A DNA stretch of 64,000 bases, from NCBI RefSeq assembly GCF_009362785.1, contig NZ_WHNQ01000024.1, forward strand, positions 62,001-126,000. Reading direction: 5' to 3'. The number at the start of each line of letters is the position of its first letter. The first letter of the stretch is position 1. Made by a program: the position numbers and the translations under genes. This DNA comes from Paraburkholderia atlantica (GTDB lineage Bacteria; Pseudomonadota; Gammaproteobacteria; Burkholderiales; Burkholderiaceae). This document shows, piece by piece, positions 33,756 through 42,092 of the stretch. The notes beneath the pieces were generated by a model, which was not told the origin of the DNA, searched no databases, and worked only from the letters and a program-made list of their open reading frames with translations.

Positions 33756-35272
33756 TTCTGCGGGCTGCGCGGACGGATCGGCACAAACTGTGTGTTGTCG
33801 CCGCGACGAACCAGCAGCGCGATCATCTTCTGCGAATCGAGGTGTGAGGTCAGCTCGTCGAACTGTTTCGCGCTCGTCACATCGGTATCGCCAACCCGCA
33901 GGATGATGTCGCCCTTTTGGAGCCCGAGACGGGCTGCCGGACCGTCGACCGCGTCGATCTGCACGCCGTTCGGAATCTTCAGCGCTTTCTGCTGATCGGC
34001 GGGAATGTCGCTGACCGCGATGCCAAGCGCGTTGGTCGCGCGCTGCTTCGGTGCCTGAGGTTTCTTCTGATCCGCCTTCGCGACCTTGTCCGGCTGCATT
34101 TCTGCGATCGTGATCGGCAGTTCGCGCGTCTGACCCTTGCGCCAGACCGAGATCGACGTCTTCGTGCCCGGCTTCGTATCGCCGACCATGCGCGGCAGGT
34201 CCGTCGCGGTGTCGACCGAATGACCGTTGAACTTCAGGATGATGTCGCCCGGCTGCACGCCGGCCTTGTCGGCCGGGCCGCCCGGCTCGACGCTGCTGAC
34301 GAGCGCGCCCTGCGCCTTCGGCAAACCGAGCGAATCGGCGACGTCCTTCGTCACTTCACCGATCGCCACCGCGATGCGGCCGCGCACCACCTTGCCCGAA
34401 CTTTTCAGCTGATCGGCCACGCGCATCGCTTCATCGATCGGAATCGCGAACGAAATGCCCATGAAACCGCCGGTGCGGCTATAAATCTGCGAATTGATGC
34501 CGATCACTTCGCCCTGCATGTTGATCAGCGGACCGCCCGAGTTGCCCGGATTGACGGCGACGTCGGTCTGGATGAACGGCAGATAGTCGCCGGTGTCGCG
34601 TCCCTTTGCGCTAACGATACCGGCCGTCACCGTGTTTTCGAGACCGAACGGCGAACCGATCGCGACGACCCATTCGCCGACGCGCACTTTGTTCGAATCG
34701 CCGATCGTGATGGTCGGCAGATTCGACGCGTTGATCTTCACGACCGCGACGTCGGTACGGTCGTCGACCCCGATCAGCTTCGCCTTGAATTCGCGCTTGT
34801 CGGTCAGCGTCACGTAGATCGTATCCGCGTCGTCGACGACGTGCGCGTTGGTCATCACGTAGCCGTCCGCCGACAGAATGAAGCCCGAGCCTACCCCGCT
34901 GTTCTGTTCGGGGTCGGTGTTGTCCTGTGAATCCGGGCTGCCGCCGCTGCCGCCGCCCCCTCCACCGCCACCGCCGTTATCACCACCGCGCGGTGATTGC
35001 GGTGACTGCGGCAACGGAATTCCGAAGAAGCGCCGGAAGAACTCCGACATATCGCCGTCGTCCATACCCGGCGGCAGGCCGCCGCGGGAACTGCTGTTCG
35101 ACACGCGCGTTGTCGTGCGAATGTTGACGACCGCCGGGCCGACCTTGTCGACGAGGTCAGTGAAGTCGGGCAGATTGGCAGCGGGAGCCGCCGATGCCAT
35201 ATGCGGCACAAGCGGCAAACACGCCGCCACCACTACGGCCGCGAGGAATTTGCGCACCGAGAAAGTCGTCAT
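33752..35272 (-). CDS. mucD: Periplasmic serine endoprotease of the DegP/MucD type
   Basis: A 506-residue HtrA protease and chaperone with a Sec signal peptide (cleavage near SAA, about residue 29). The triad is His in MTNAHVV, Asp in DRTDVAV and Ser in NPGNSGGP. Two PDZ domains follow (about residues 285-375 and 410-500). A loop between the N-terminal strand and the protease core carries an uninterrupted run of nine Gly. It is in the rpoE-rseA-rseB-mucD operon, where it degrades misfolded envelope proteins. Confidence 0.95.
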   Translation of the reverse strand: MTTFSVRKFLAAVVVAACLPLVPHMASAAPAANLPDFTDLVDKVGPAVVNIRTTTRVSNSSSRGGLPPGMDDGDMSEFFRRFFGIPLPQSPQSPRGGDNGGGGGGGGGSGGSPDSQDNTDPEQNSGVGSGFILSADGYVMTNAHVVDDADTIYVTLTDKREFKAKLIGVDDRTDVAVVKINASNLPTITIGDSNKVRVGEWVVAIGSPFGLENTVTAGIVSAKGRDTGDYLPFIQTDVAVNPGNSGGPLINMQGEVIGINSQIYSRTGGFMGISFAIPIDEAMRVADQLKSSGKVVRGRIAVAIGEVTKDVADSLGLPKAQGALVSSVEPGGPADKAGVQPGDIILKFNGHSVDTATDLPRMVGDTKPGTKTSISVWRKGQTRELPITIAEMQPDKVAKADQKKPQAPKQRATNALGIAVSDIPADQQKALKIPNGVQIDAVDGPAARLGLQKGDIILRVGDTDVTSAKQFDELTSHLDSQKMIALLVRRGDNTQFVPIRPRSPQK

Positions 35273-35309
35273 ATCGTAGCAAGCCGAGGGATTTCAGGAT
35301 TCGGAAGGG

Positions 35310-36350
35310 TTACTTAGGAGCTTTGTATTCTATGGCAGACGCGAATTGCTGCAATGTGGTTTGGGGCACTTCACCGAGCAGGGTAATCCAGAAGTCACCC
35401 TGACGCTTGACCAGCACGTGCGTCGCGCCGCTATCGCCCGTGCCCTCTTTGCGCGTGTTGTTTTCGACCGGCTCGACGAAGACTGAAATCGCCGCGAGGC
35501 CGTCGGAAAAGACGGCCTGGTCGACCGGAATTGGCGGCTGCCCCGCTTCGCGCGACGCCATCGGACGGCGCAACTGGCGGATGATATGGAAGCCCCGCAC
35601 CGACGGATTGATTTGCCAACCCTGCGCGGCCATGTCGACCGGCTCGACTGGCGGACGCACGACTGTCCAGCCCGTGAGATTGCGGATGCCGTTGACGATG
35701 CCCGCCTTGTCGACCGGCACGCCGATGCGGACCTGGGAAAACGACAGTTGCTCGAGCACCTGGCCGGTCGGATCGAGCGTCTGCGCGCGCAGCAGCAGAC
35801 CGGTCTTTTTGTCGGCCCATAGCTTGTACGCGAACCGGTACGCGTCTTTCGGATCGAGTTCCATCACGAGACTGTCGACGCCCGCGACGCGGTCATCGCC
35901 CAGCATCTTCGGTTCGTAGACGGACAGCACCTGCTCGCCGTTCACGGACAGCAGCGCGGGGAATGAGTCCTTGTTCTGCCGCTTTTCGAAGACCACGATG
36001 CGCCGTTCCGGCAGGAACGTGTACATGTCGTCGTTGTGGCGCAGCATTTTGCGTGGCTTGCCGTCGAGGCTTTCAAGCTGCTCGAACTCGCCGTCCGCGT
36101 GCGTGGAGTAATGCGCGATGCGCGACGTTTGCACGAAATTGCCGCGCTGATAGACGAAGGCGCCCTCATAGTTCTGCTGCTGGGCGGCCTGATGGATGCG
36201 GTCGAGCAGTTCCGCGGCCGTGCGACGGGCGACGACCGGATCGTCTTGAGCGAAGACCCGCGGTGTAGCGGACAACAACACGGCTGCGCAGAACAGAAAT
36301 GCTGGCAACCGCCCCCAGATAGTCGTTTTATTGAACCGCGGAGTCTGCAT
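35310..36350 (-). CDS. rseB: Sigma-E regulatory protein RseB/MucB
   Basis: A 346-residue periplasmic protein with a signal peptide ending near VFAQD (residue 35). It binds the periplasmic part of RseA and protects it from site-1 cleavage until envelope lipids or lipopolysaccharide displace it. The N-terminal MucB domain resembles LolA (YEGAFVYQRGNFVQTSRI near residue 60); the C-terminal domain ends the protein. I take ATG at 36350 rather than the TTG one codon earlier. It lies 4 bases after the rseA stop. Confidence 0.94.
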   Translation of the reverse strand: MQTPRFNKTTIWGRLPAFLFCAAVLLSATPRVFAQDDPVVARRTAAELLDRIHQAAQQQNYEGAFVYQRGNFVQTSRIAHYSTHADGEFEQLESLDGKPRKMLRHNDDMYTFLPERRIVVFEKRQNKDSFPALLSVNGEQVLSVYEPKMLGDDRVAGVDSLVMELDPKDAYRFAYKLWADKKTGLLLRAQTLDPTGQVLEQLSFSQVRIGVPVDKAGIVNGIRNLTGWTVVRPPVEPVDMAAQGWQINPSVRGFHIIRQLRRPMASREAGQPPIPVDQAVFSDGLAAISVFVEPVENNTRKEGTGDSGATHVLVKRQGDFWITLLGEVPQTTLQQFASAIEYKAPK

Positions 36351-36354
36351 CAAA

Positions 36355-36969
36355 CTATTGGCCCTGCGTGGAAACTGAGGCAGCGCGAATCACCGGCATC
36401 GAGCCTGCCATCGCCGGTTGTTGCGCGAACTGCTGATGAGCTTCGAGGTATTGATCGAGGCTCGCGTCGCGAATGATGTTGGAGTCTTGTGCGGGCACCG
36501 AGCCCATGGCCACACGCTGCACCGGGTCGCCGTGCGATTGGAGCGATGCGAGCTGGGCACCCGGACCACCCGGCACGCCCTGCAACTGCGGCACGACGAT
36601 CCAGGTCAGCGTAGCGGCCGCGGCGGCGACGGCAAAAGCCGGCACGACTCGCCGGCGCAACCCGAGCAGGCGGCGCGTGACCGATGCGGCCGCGGCGGCT
36701 GGCGCCAGCACATGCGGCTCGCTTTCGAGGCGCGCGGCAAAACCGCTCAGAAAGGCGCTGCTCCGTGCGGGGCTGACTGCCAGATCGTCGGAACGTAGCG
36801 CGTCGCCGATCAGGTGATAGCTCGACCAGGCGGCGCGATCATCGCCGTCTAGTTCCGCAAGAAACTTGTCCAGATTCAGATGCTCTTCGCCGAACAATTC
36901 ACCGTCGACAAAGGCGGACAGACGCTCGCCGTGCGAACCCGCTTGCGATTGCATCGAGACCGACCCCAT
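36355..36969 (-). CDS. rseA: Anti-sigma-E factor RseA
   Basis: A 204-residue single-pass inner-membrane protein. The N-terminal cytoplasmic part (GERLSAFVDGELFGEE to about residue 80) binds RpoE; one transmembrane segment lies near residues 105-125 (VVPAFAVAAAAATLTWIVV); the rest is periplasmic. Two starts are possible: ATG at 36981 and ATG at 36969. I chose 36969 because GGGGAG lies 4 bases upstream of it. Rapid cleavage of RseA releases RpoE under stress. Confidence 0.92.
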   Translation of the reverse strand: MGSVSMQSQAGSHGERLSAFVDGELFGEEHLNLDKFLAELDGDDRAAWSSYHLIGDALRSDDLAVSPARSSAFLSGFAARLESEPHVLAPAAAAASVTRRLLGLRRRVVPAFAVAAAAATLTWIVVPQLQGVPGGPGAQLASLQSHGDPVQRVAMGSVPAQDSNIIRDASLDQYLEAHQQFAQQPAMAGSMPVIRAASVSTQGQ

Positions 36970-37063
36970 GATGCTCCCCATTCTTCCAAATACCCCATAG
37001 TGACACCACTAATCCAGATATTGCACCGCTGCCCCGCCAAGCCGGCTGGATGTTCAGAAACGT

Positions 37064-37663
37064 CTACCAGCGCTTGCCTTCGGGTGTGTCAAGCAACGGC
37101 CGCAATTTTGCCGCAATGGCTTCGCGAGCGCGGAAAATTCGTGATCTGACTGTGCCAATTGGGCAACCCATCATCTCAGCGATTTCCTCGTAACTCAAAC
37201 CCTCAATTTCTCGAAGAGTAATGGCGGTGCGCAATTCTTCCGGTAAAACCGCCATCGCAGCATTGACCGTCTCGGCGATCTGCTTGCTCATCAACATCGA
37301 CTCAGGCGTGTTGATATCCCTTAGTTGGTCGGCGTCGGAGAAAGTTTCAGCTTCTTCAGCATCCGCTTCGGTCGAGGTCGGTGCACGCCGGCCCTGGGTG
37401 GCAAGGTAGTTCTTCGCGGTGTTGACCGCAATCCGGTACAACCACGTATAAAACGCCGACTCGCCGCGGAACTGCGGCAACGCGCGATACGCCTTGATAA
37501 ATGCGTCCTGCGCGACGTCTTCTACCTCCGCGGGGTCCCGCACGAGACGCGAGATCAGCCGGAGAATCTTGCGGTGGTATTTGGAGACCAGAAGCTCGAA
37601 CGCGGCCTTGTCGCCCTTCTGGACGCGCTCGACCAGCACCTGATCAATTTCTTTTTCGCTCAC
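37064..37663 (-). CDS. rpoE: Extracytoplasmic-stress sigma factor RpoE/AlgU
   Basis: A 199-residue ECF sigma factor. Region 2 contains RDPAEVEDVAQDAFIKAYRA near residues 42-60; region 4 is the C-terminal helix-turn-helix LSYEEIAEMMGCPIGTVRSR. The start is GTG at 37663, which gives SEKEIDQVLVERVQKG as the N-terminus. It heads the rpoE-rseA-rseB-mucD group and is probably autoregulated, but I could not fix an autoregulatory promoter. Confidence 0.97.
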   Translation of the reverse strand: MSEKEIDQVLVERVQKGDKAAFELLVSKYHRKILRLISRLVRDPAEVEDVAQDAFIKAYRALPQFRGESAFYTWLYRIAVNTAKNYLATQGRRAPTSTEADAEEAETFSDADQLRDINTPESMLMSKQIAETVNAAMAVLPEELRTAITLREIEGLSYEEIAEMMGCPIGTVRSRIFRAREAIAAKLRPLLDTPEGKRW

Positions 37664-37730
37664 CTGATAAATCCGTTAACTATAGGGCGCATGGCGGGGG
37701 ACCATTGTAGCGTCCCCCTCGTGAGGGCAC

Positions 37731-37766
37731 GTTACTACGGTAACAGCGGTTACAGTCGTTACAGTC
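37731..37766. repeat. GTTAC repeat cluster upstream of rpoE
   Basis: A tandem 9-base repeat GTTACAGTC (37749-37757 and 37758-37766) sits beside an inverted pair GGTAAC (37739-37744) and GGTTAC (37748-37753), with a further GTTAC at 37731-37735. The cluster is 68-103 bases upstream of the rpoE start and reaches the end of the preceding gene. It has the look of an operator. Confidence 0.5.
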
Positions 37767-38283
37767 AGGCGCCGGCCGCACGCCGGCCCAGCACGGAAAG
37801 TTCGCGAAAGATATTGGGCGGCAGCGCGTCGGCGGCGAGCAGCAGGGAGCGGGCGTGGCCCGGCGGCGCACGCAACAGGCCTCGCCTTCGATCACCCTCG
37901 GGCTCGAGCGCGAGCACCAGCAAACGGCTGCTCCACTGCGCGCAACCGACGACGCGACCTCGCGCGAGTAATTCACCCGCGTGGTTCCAGGCGGAAATCT
38001 CGCCCATCGCGATATGTAGCGCGGCGGGCTGTGCCGCGTCATGCCTCGCCGCGCACAGTGCAAGCAGCGCTGCGACGGCGAGCGTCAACGGAGCGGCCTG
38101 CCACGCGCCAAGGCGCGGCGCGAGGCAGGTATAAACAGCTAACGTCGCAATCAGCACGAACGCCCCGGCCGCGGCACGCATTGCAACAGAGCGACGCAAC
38201 GCAATCCGCTGCGTCGCCCTGCCCAACGTTGCCGGTGCGGGGGAAAGCGCCGGCGAAGCCGGCGTCGTGAACTGATGCGTCAC
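37765..38283 (-). CDS. YgfX-like two-helix membrane protein
   Basis: A 172-residue protein, GTG start at 38283, 6 bases after the fabF stop. Two hydrophobic segments lie near residues 36-55 and 62-82, then a soluble part with IAMGEISAWNHAG and RSLLLAADALPPNIFRELSVLGR. That end resembles the YgfX (CptA) family, inner-membrane partners of SdhE-like proteins, but similarity is only in pattern. Alternative: a lineage-specific membrane protein of the fabF-rpoE junction. Confidence 0.5.
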   Translation of the reverse strand: MTHQFTTPASPALSPAPATLGRATQRIALRRSVAMRAAAGAFVLIATLAVYTCLAPRLGAWQAAPLTLAVAALLALCAARHDAAQPAALHIAMGEISAWNHAGELLARGRVVGCAQWSSRLLVLALEPEGDRRRGLLRAPPGHARSLLLAADALPPNIFRELSVLGRRAAGA

Positions 38284-38289
38284 CCGTGA

Positions 38290-39528
38290 TCAGGCGCGCT
38301 TGAACACCAGCGTGCCGTTCGTGCCGCCGAACCCGAACGAGTTCTTCAGCGCGACGTCGATCTTCATGTCCCGCGCGGTGTTCGCGCAGTAATCCAGATC
38401 GCAGGCCGGGTCCTGGTTGAAGATGTTGATGGTCGGAGGCGAAACCTGATGATGCACGGCGAGCACCGTGAACACCGACTCCAGACCGCCGGCGCCGCCC
38501 AGCAGGTGACCCGTCATCGACTTGGTCGAATTGACGACCATGTCCTTCGCGTGGTCGCCAAACGCCCGCTTGATGCCGGTCGTTTCCGCCAGATCGCCGA
38601 GCGGCGTGGACGTGCCGTGCGCGTTCAGGTAGTTAACCTGATCTACGTTGATGCCCGCGTTCTTCAGCGCTGCGAGCATGCAGCGGCGTGCGCCGTCGCC
38701 GTCTTCGAGCGGCGCGGTCATGTGATACGCGTCGCCGCTCATGCCGTAGCCGCCGATTTCCGCGTAGAGCTTCGCGCCACGCGCCTTCGCGTGCTCGTAT
38801 TCTTCGAGCACCATCACGCCCGCGCCTTCGCCGAGCACGAAGCCGTCGCGGTCTTTGTCCCACGGACGGCTAGCGGTTGCCGGATCGTCGTTGCGTTGCG
38901 ACAGCGCACGAGCCGCCGCAAAACCGCCGATACCGAGCGGAGACACGGTCGATTCCGCGCCACCGGCAATCATCACGTCGGCGTCGCCGTATTCGATCAG
39001 GCGCGAAGCTTCGCCGATGCAGTGCAGACCGGTCGTGCACGCGGTGACGATCGACAGATTCGGACCCTTGATGCCGAACTTGATCGACAGGTGGCCGGAG
39101 ATCATGTTGATGATCGAAGCCGGCACGAAGAACGGCGAAATGCGACGCGGGCCGCGATTGAGCAATTCGGTTTGGGTGATTTCGATCATCGGCAGACCGC
39201 CGATGCCCGAACCGACCACCACGCCAATGCGCTCCGAATTCTCGTCGGTGACTTCGAGGCCGCTGTCCTGCATCGCCTGGATGCCCGCGGCCACGCCGTA
39301 GTGGATGAACGTATCCATGTGGCGCGCTTCCTTACCGGGGATGTAGTCCTCGATATTGAAGCCCTTCACCTCGCCGGCGAAACGAGTCGAGAAGTTCGAC
39401 GCATCGAACTTCGTGATATTGGCAATCCCAGACTTGCCGGCGACCAGATTGGCCCAGCCATCGGCAACATTATTGCCAACAGGCGAAATCAGCCCCAGGC
39501 CTGTAACAACAACACGACGGCGGCTCAC
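38290..39528 (-). CDS. fabF: 3-oxoacyl-ACP synthase II
   Basis: A 412-residue condensing enzyme that elongates acyl-ACP with malonyl-ACP. The catalytic Cys is in VTACTTGLHCIGEA near residue 163, the two His in YLNAHGTSTPLGD near 303 and MTGHLLGGAGG near 340. GTG at 39528 with AGGGG 6 bases upstream gives VSRRRVVVTGLG and the exact canonical length; an upstream ATG would add 11 residues. It follows acpP across a terminator-like hairpin. Confidence 0.97.
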   Translation of the reverse strand: MSRRRVVVTGLGLISPVGNNVADGWANLVAGKSGIANITKFDASNFSTRFAGEVKGFNIEDYIPGKEARHMDTFIHYGVAAGIQAMQDSGLEVTDENSERIGVVVGSGIGGLPMIEITQTELLNRGPRRISPFFVPASIINMISGHLSIKFGIKGPNLSIVTACTTGLHCIGEASRLIEYGDADVMIAGGAESTVSPLGIGGFAAARALSQRNDDPATASRPWDKDRDGFVLGEGAGVMVLEEYEHAKARGAKLYAEIGGYGMSGDAYHMTAPLEDGDGARRCMLAALKNAGINVDQVNYLNAHGTSTPLGDLAETTGIKRAFGDHAKDMVVNSTKSMTGHLLGGAGGLESVFTVLAVHHQVSPPTINIFNQDPACDLDYCANTARDMKIDVALKNSFGFGGTNGTLVFKRA

Positions 39529-39552
39529 GGTAACCCCTTTTTCATAGATGAC

Positions 39553-39604
39553 AAAAAGCAAAAGCCACAGCGGCCACAGGAATCGCCCTGTGTGCCCTGT
39601 GGCT
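39553..39604 (-). terminator. Terminator or attenuator between acpP and fabF
   Basis: On the minus strand AGCCACAG (39604-39597) and CACAGG pair with CCTGTGG and CTGTGGCT, forming a long imperfect stem that ends in TTTTGCTTTTTG. It lies inside the fatty-acid operon, so it probably lowers fabF transcription relative to acpP. Confidence 0.7.
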
Positions 39605-39784
39605 GTTTAAGTCGGCAATCGCGCGGAAAGTTGCGCTGTCAACATCGCTGGCTCCTGCGTGGCAAGCGGCGCGGCGTGTGGTGTGCCGATGGACACGCCC
39701 CATAGCGCCGACCCTGCTGGCGCCGGCAAGCGGCACGGCAGGGCGTCATGCGCGCTCCGTGCAGAAACGCAGGCGCGAATGACC

Positions 39785-40024
39785 TTAGGCCTTGACGTTC
39801 GCGCGAGCGTAGTCGATCGCTTGCTGAACGGTGGTGATCTTCTCGGCTTCTTCATCCGGAATTTCCATGCCGAATTCGTCTTCGAGGGCCATCACGAGCT
39901 CAACGGTGTCGAGCGAGTCGGCGCCGAGATCGTTCACGAACGACGCTTCGTTCTTGATTTCCGCTTCCGCAACGCCCAGTTGTTCCGCGACGATCTTCTT
40001 GACGCGCTGTTCGATATTGTCCAT
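39785..40024 (-). CDS. acpP: Acyl carrier protein
   Basis: A 79-residue acidic four-helix protein. The phosphopantetheine Ser is in [12 protein letters not shown] near residue 38. Start ATG at 40024 with GGAGGGG 2-8 bases upstream gives [12 protein letters not shown]. It is a high-demand protein; its own promoter candidate lies at 40068-40076. Confidence 0.98.
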
Positions 40025-40067
40025 TACCCCTCCAAGGGAAAAGAAGTTCAAAAATACAGGTGCGCGC

Positions 40068-40076
40068 ATTTTATCA
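40068..40076 (-). promoter_or_regulatory. Possible extended -10 promoter of acpP
   Basis: On the minus strand TGATAAAAT (40076-40068) fits the extended -10 pattern TGnTATAAT with one change. It would start transcription near 40061, 37 bases before acpP. No good -35 box is seen. Confidence 0.4.
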
Positions 40077-40175
40077 GGTTTGACCCGGCAAAAAAGCGGC
40101 GCTTCGGGTTCCTGTCAACGCATGCGCCTCGTGCTTCTGCGAACGCATCAAGGCGCGGATAGTAACCGAATTTGG

Positions 40176-40925
40176 TTACTGCATGTACATGCCGCCGTTC
40201 ACGTGCAGCGTCGTGCCGGTGATGTAGCCCGCTTGCGGCGACGCGAGGAACGCTACCGCGTGCGCGATGTCTTCCGGGCTGCCGAGACGGCCGAGCGGAA
40301 TCTGCGTTTTCAGCACGGTCTGCTGCTCTTCGGGCAGCGCCTTGGTCATGTCGGTATCGATGAAACCAGGCGCCACGCAATTGACCGTGATGCCACGGCT
40401 GCCGATCTCGCGCGCGAGCGCGCGCGTCATGCCCGCGACGCCCGCCTTCGCGGCCGCGTAGTTGATCTGGCCAGGGTTGCCGGCCGAGCCGACCACCGAC
40501 GTGATGTTGATGATCCGGCCGCCCTTCGCTTTCATCATCGGGCGCAGCACCGCACGCGACAGACGGAACACCGACTTCAGGTTGGTGTCGACCACCGCGT
40601 CCCAGTCGTCGTCCTTCATGCGCATCGCCAGTTGATCCTGCGTGATGCCGGCGTTGTTCACCAGCACGTTCAGCGCGCCGAATTCCTTGACCGTGCCGTC
40701 GATCAGCGCTTCGGCCGCGGCCGCGTCGTTGACGTCGAGCACCGCGCCGCGGCCGTTCACGCCGGCCGCCTTGAACGCCTCGGTGATGGCCGTCGCGCCG
40801 CTTTCGCTGGTCGCGGTACCGATGACCGTCGCGCCCTGACGCGCGAGTTCCATCGCGATCGCACGGCCGATGCCGCGCGATGCGCCCGTCACGATTGCGA
40901 TCTGCTTGTCGAGAGTCTTTTCCAT
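40176..40925 (-). CDS. fabG: 3-oxoacyl-ACP reductase
   Basis: A 249-residue short-chain dehydrogenase that reduces 3-ketoacyl-ACP with NADPH. The cofactor loop is TGASRGIGRAIA near residue 14; the catalytic Ser is in ITSVVGSAGNPGQ near 140 and Tyr/Lys in INYAAAKAG near 155. It is located between fabD and acpP in the standard order. Confidence 0.97.
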   Translation of the reverse strand: MEKTLDKQIAIVTGASRGIGRAIAMELARQGATVIGTATSESGATAITEAFKAAGVNGRGAVLDVNDAAAAEALIDGTVKEFGALNVLVNNAGITQDQLAMRMKDDDWDAVVDTNLKSVFRLSRAVLRPMMKAKGGRIINITSVVGSAGNPGQINYAAAKAGVAGMTRALAREIGSRGITVNCVAPGFIDTDMTKALPEEQQTVLKTQIPLGRLGSPEDIAHAVAFLASPQAGYITGTTLHVNGGMYMQ

Positions 40926-41039
40926 CTGTCAGTCCGGATGCCCTTCAAATAGGGCTGATTGATTCTTGTTGATTCGTCTGTCAAGGGATGTCGCGCCAGC
41001 GCGGCACTGCTCTGCCGATACCCGCTTGCGGAAGCGCGC

Positions 41040-41975
41040 TCAGCCTGCTCTAACGAGCTTCAGCGTTTCTTCGAGCGATGCCGGATCGAACACCGACGCG
41101 CCGACGAGACTGCCGTCGATGCGTTTGGTCAGGCCCGCAAGGACCTTGCCCGGGCCGCATTCGATCACGTGCGTGACGCCCTGCGCGGCCATTGCCTGCA
41201 CGCATTCGACCCAGCGGACAGCACCAGCCGCCTGGCGCACCAGCGCGTCCTTGATTTTGGCCGGCTCATTGACCACGGCGACGTCGACGTTGTTGATGAC
41301 CGGAATCGACGGCACTTGCACGTCGATGCTCGCGAGGTATTCGCGCAGTTGATCCGACGCCGGCTTGAGCAGCGACGAGTGGAACGGCGCCGACACCGGC
41401 AGCGGCAGCGCGCGCTTCGCACCCTTCGCCTTCGCGACTTCGCAGGCTTTCTCGACCGCGGCCTTGTGGCCCGCTATCACGACTTGCGCCGGCGCATTGA
41501 AATTGACCGCTTCGACGACGCCCGCCACCGACGCTTCCGCGCAGACCGCTCGCACCGTGTCGTCGTCGAGGCCGAGAATCGCGGCCATGCCGCCTTCGCC
41601 CACCGGCACCGCGGTTTGCATCGCCTGCGCGCGGAAACGCACGAGCGGCACCGCGTCCCGGAACGCCAGCGCGCCGGCCGCGACGAGCGCCGTGTATTCG
41701 CCAAGGCTATGTCCGGCGACGATCGCCGGCGTTCGGCCGCCCGCCTGCTGCCACGCGCGATAAATGGCGTAGGCCGCGGTCAGCATGACCGGCTGGGTGT
41801 TGGTGGTGAGATTGAGATCTTCGGCGGGGCCTTCGGCAATCAGCTTGCCGAGGTCCTGGTTGAGTGCGTCGGAGGCTTCCTGAACCGTCTCACGCACGAC
41901 AGCGTGATCGGCGAAAGCGTTGAGCATGCCGACAGCCTGCGAACCCTGTCCAGGAAAAACGAACGCGAATTTCAT
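41040..41975 (-). CDS. fabD: Malonyl-CoA:ACP transacylase
   Basis: A 311-residue enzyme that loads malonate onto ACP. The nucleophile Ser is in VAGHSLGEYTALV near residue 92, the following Arg in RFRAQAMQ near 117 and the catalytic His in SAPFHSSLLKP near 202. The N-terminal FVFPGQGSQAVGM is canonical. Confidence 0.97.
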   Translation of the reverse strand: MKFAFVFPGQGSQAVGMLNAFADHAVVRETVQEASDALNQDLGKLIAEGPAEDLNLTTNTQPVMLTAAYAIYRAWQQAGGRTPAIVAGHSLGEYTALVAAGALAFRDAVPLVRFRAQAMQTAVPVGEGGMAAILGLDDDTVRAVCAEASVAGVVEAVNFNAPAQVVIAGHKAAVEKACEVAKAKGAKRALPLPVSAPFHSSLLKPASDQLREYLASIDVQVPSIPVINNVDVAVVNEPAKIKDALVRQAAGAVRWVECVQAMAAQGVTHVIECGPGKVLAGLTKRIDGSLVGASVFDPASLEETLKLVRAG

Positions 41976-42092
41976 ATCGTCCCCAAAATCTGTTTAATCG
42001 GATGTGACGGCCGGCTGCGACTGCCAGATGGCGGGCGGCATTACCCGGCCGCACGGGCGCCGCCAGCGACGCCCCGCGATGCGTCGTCGCGC

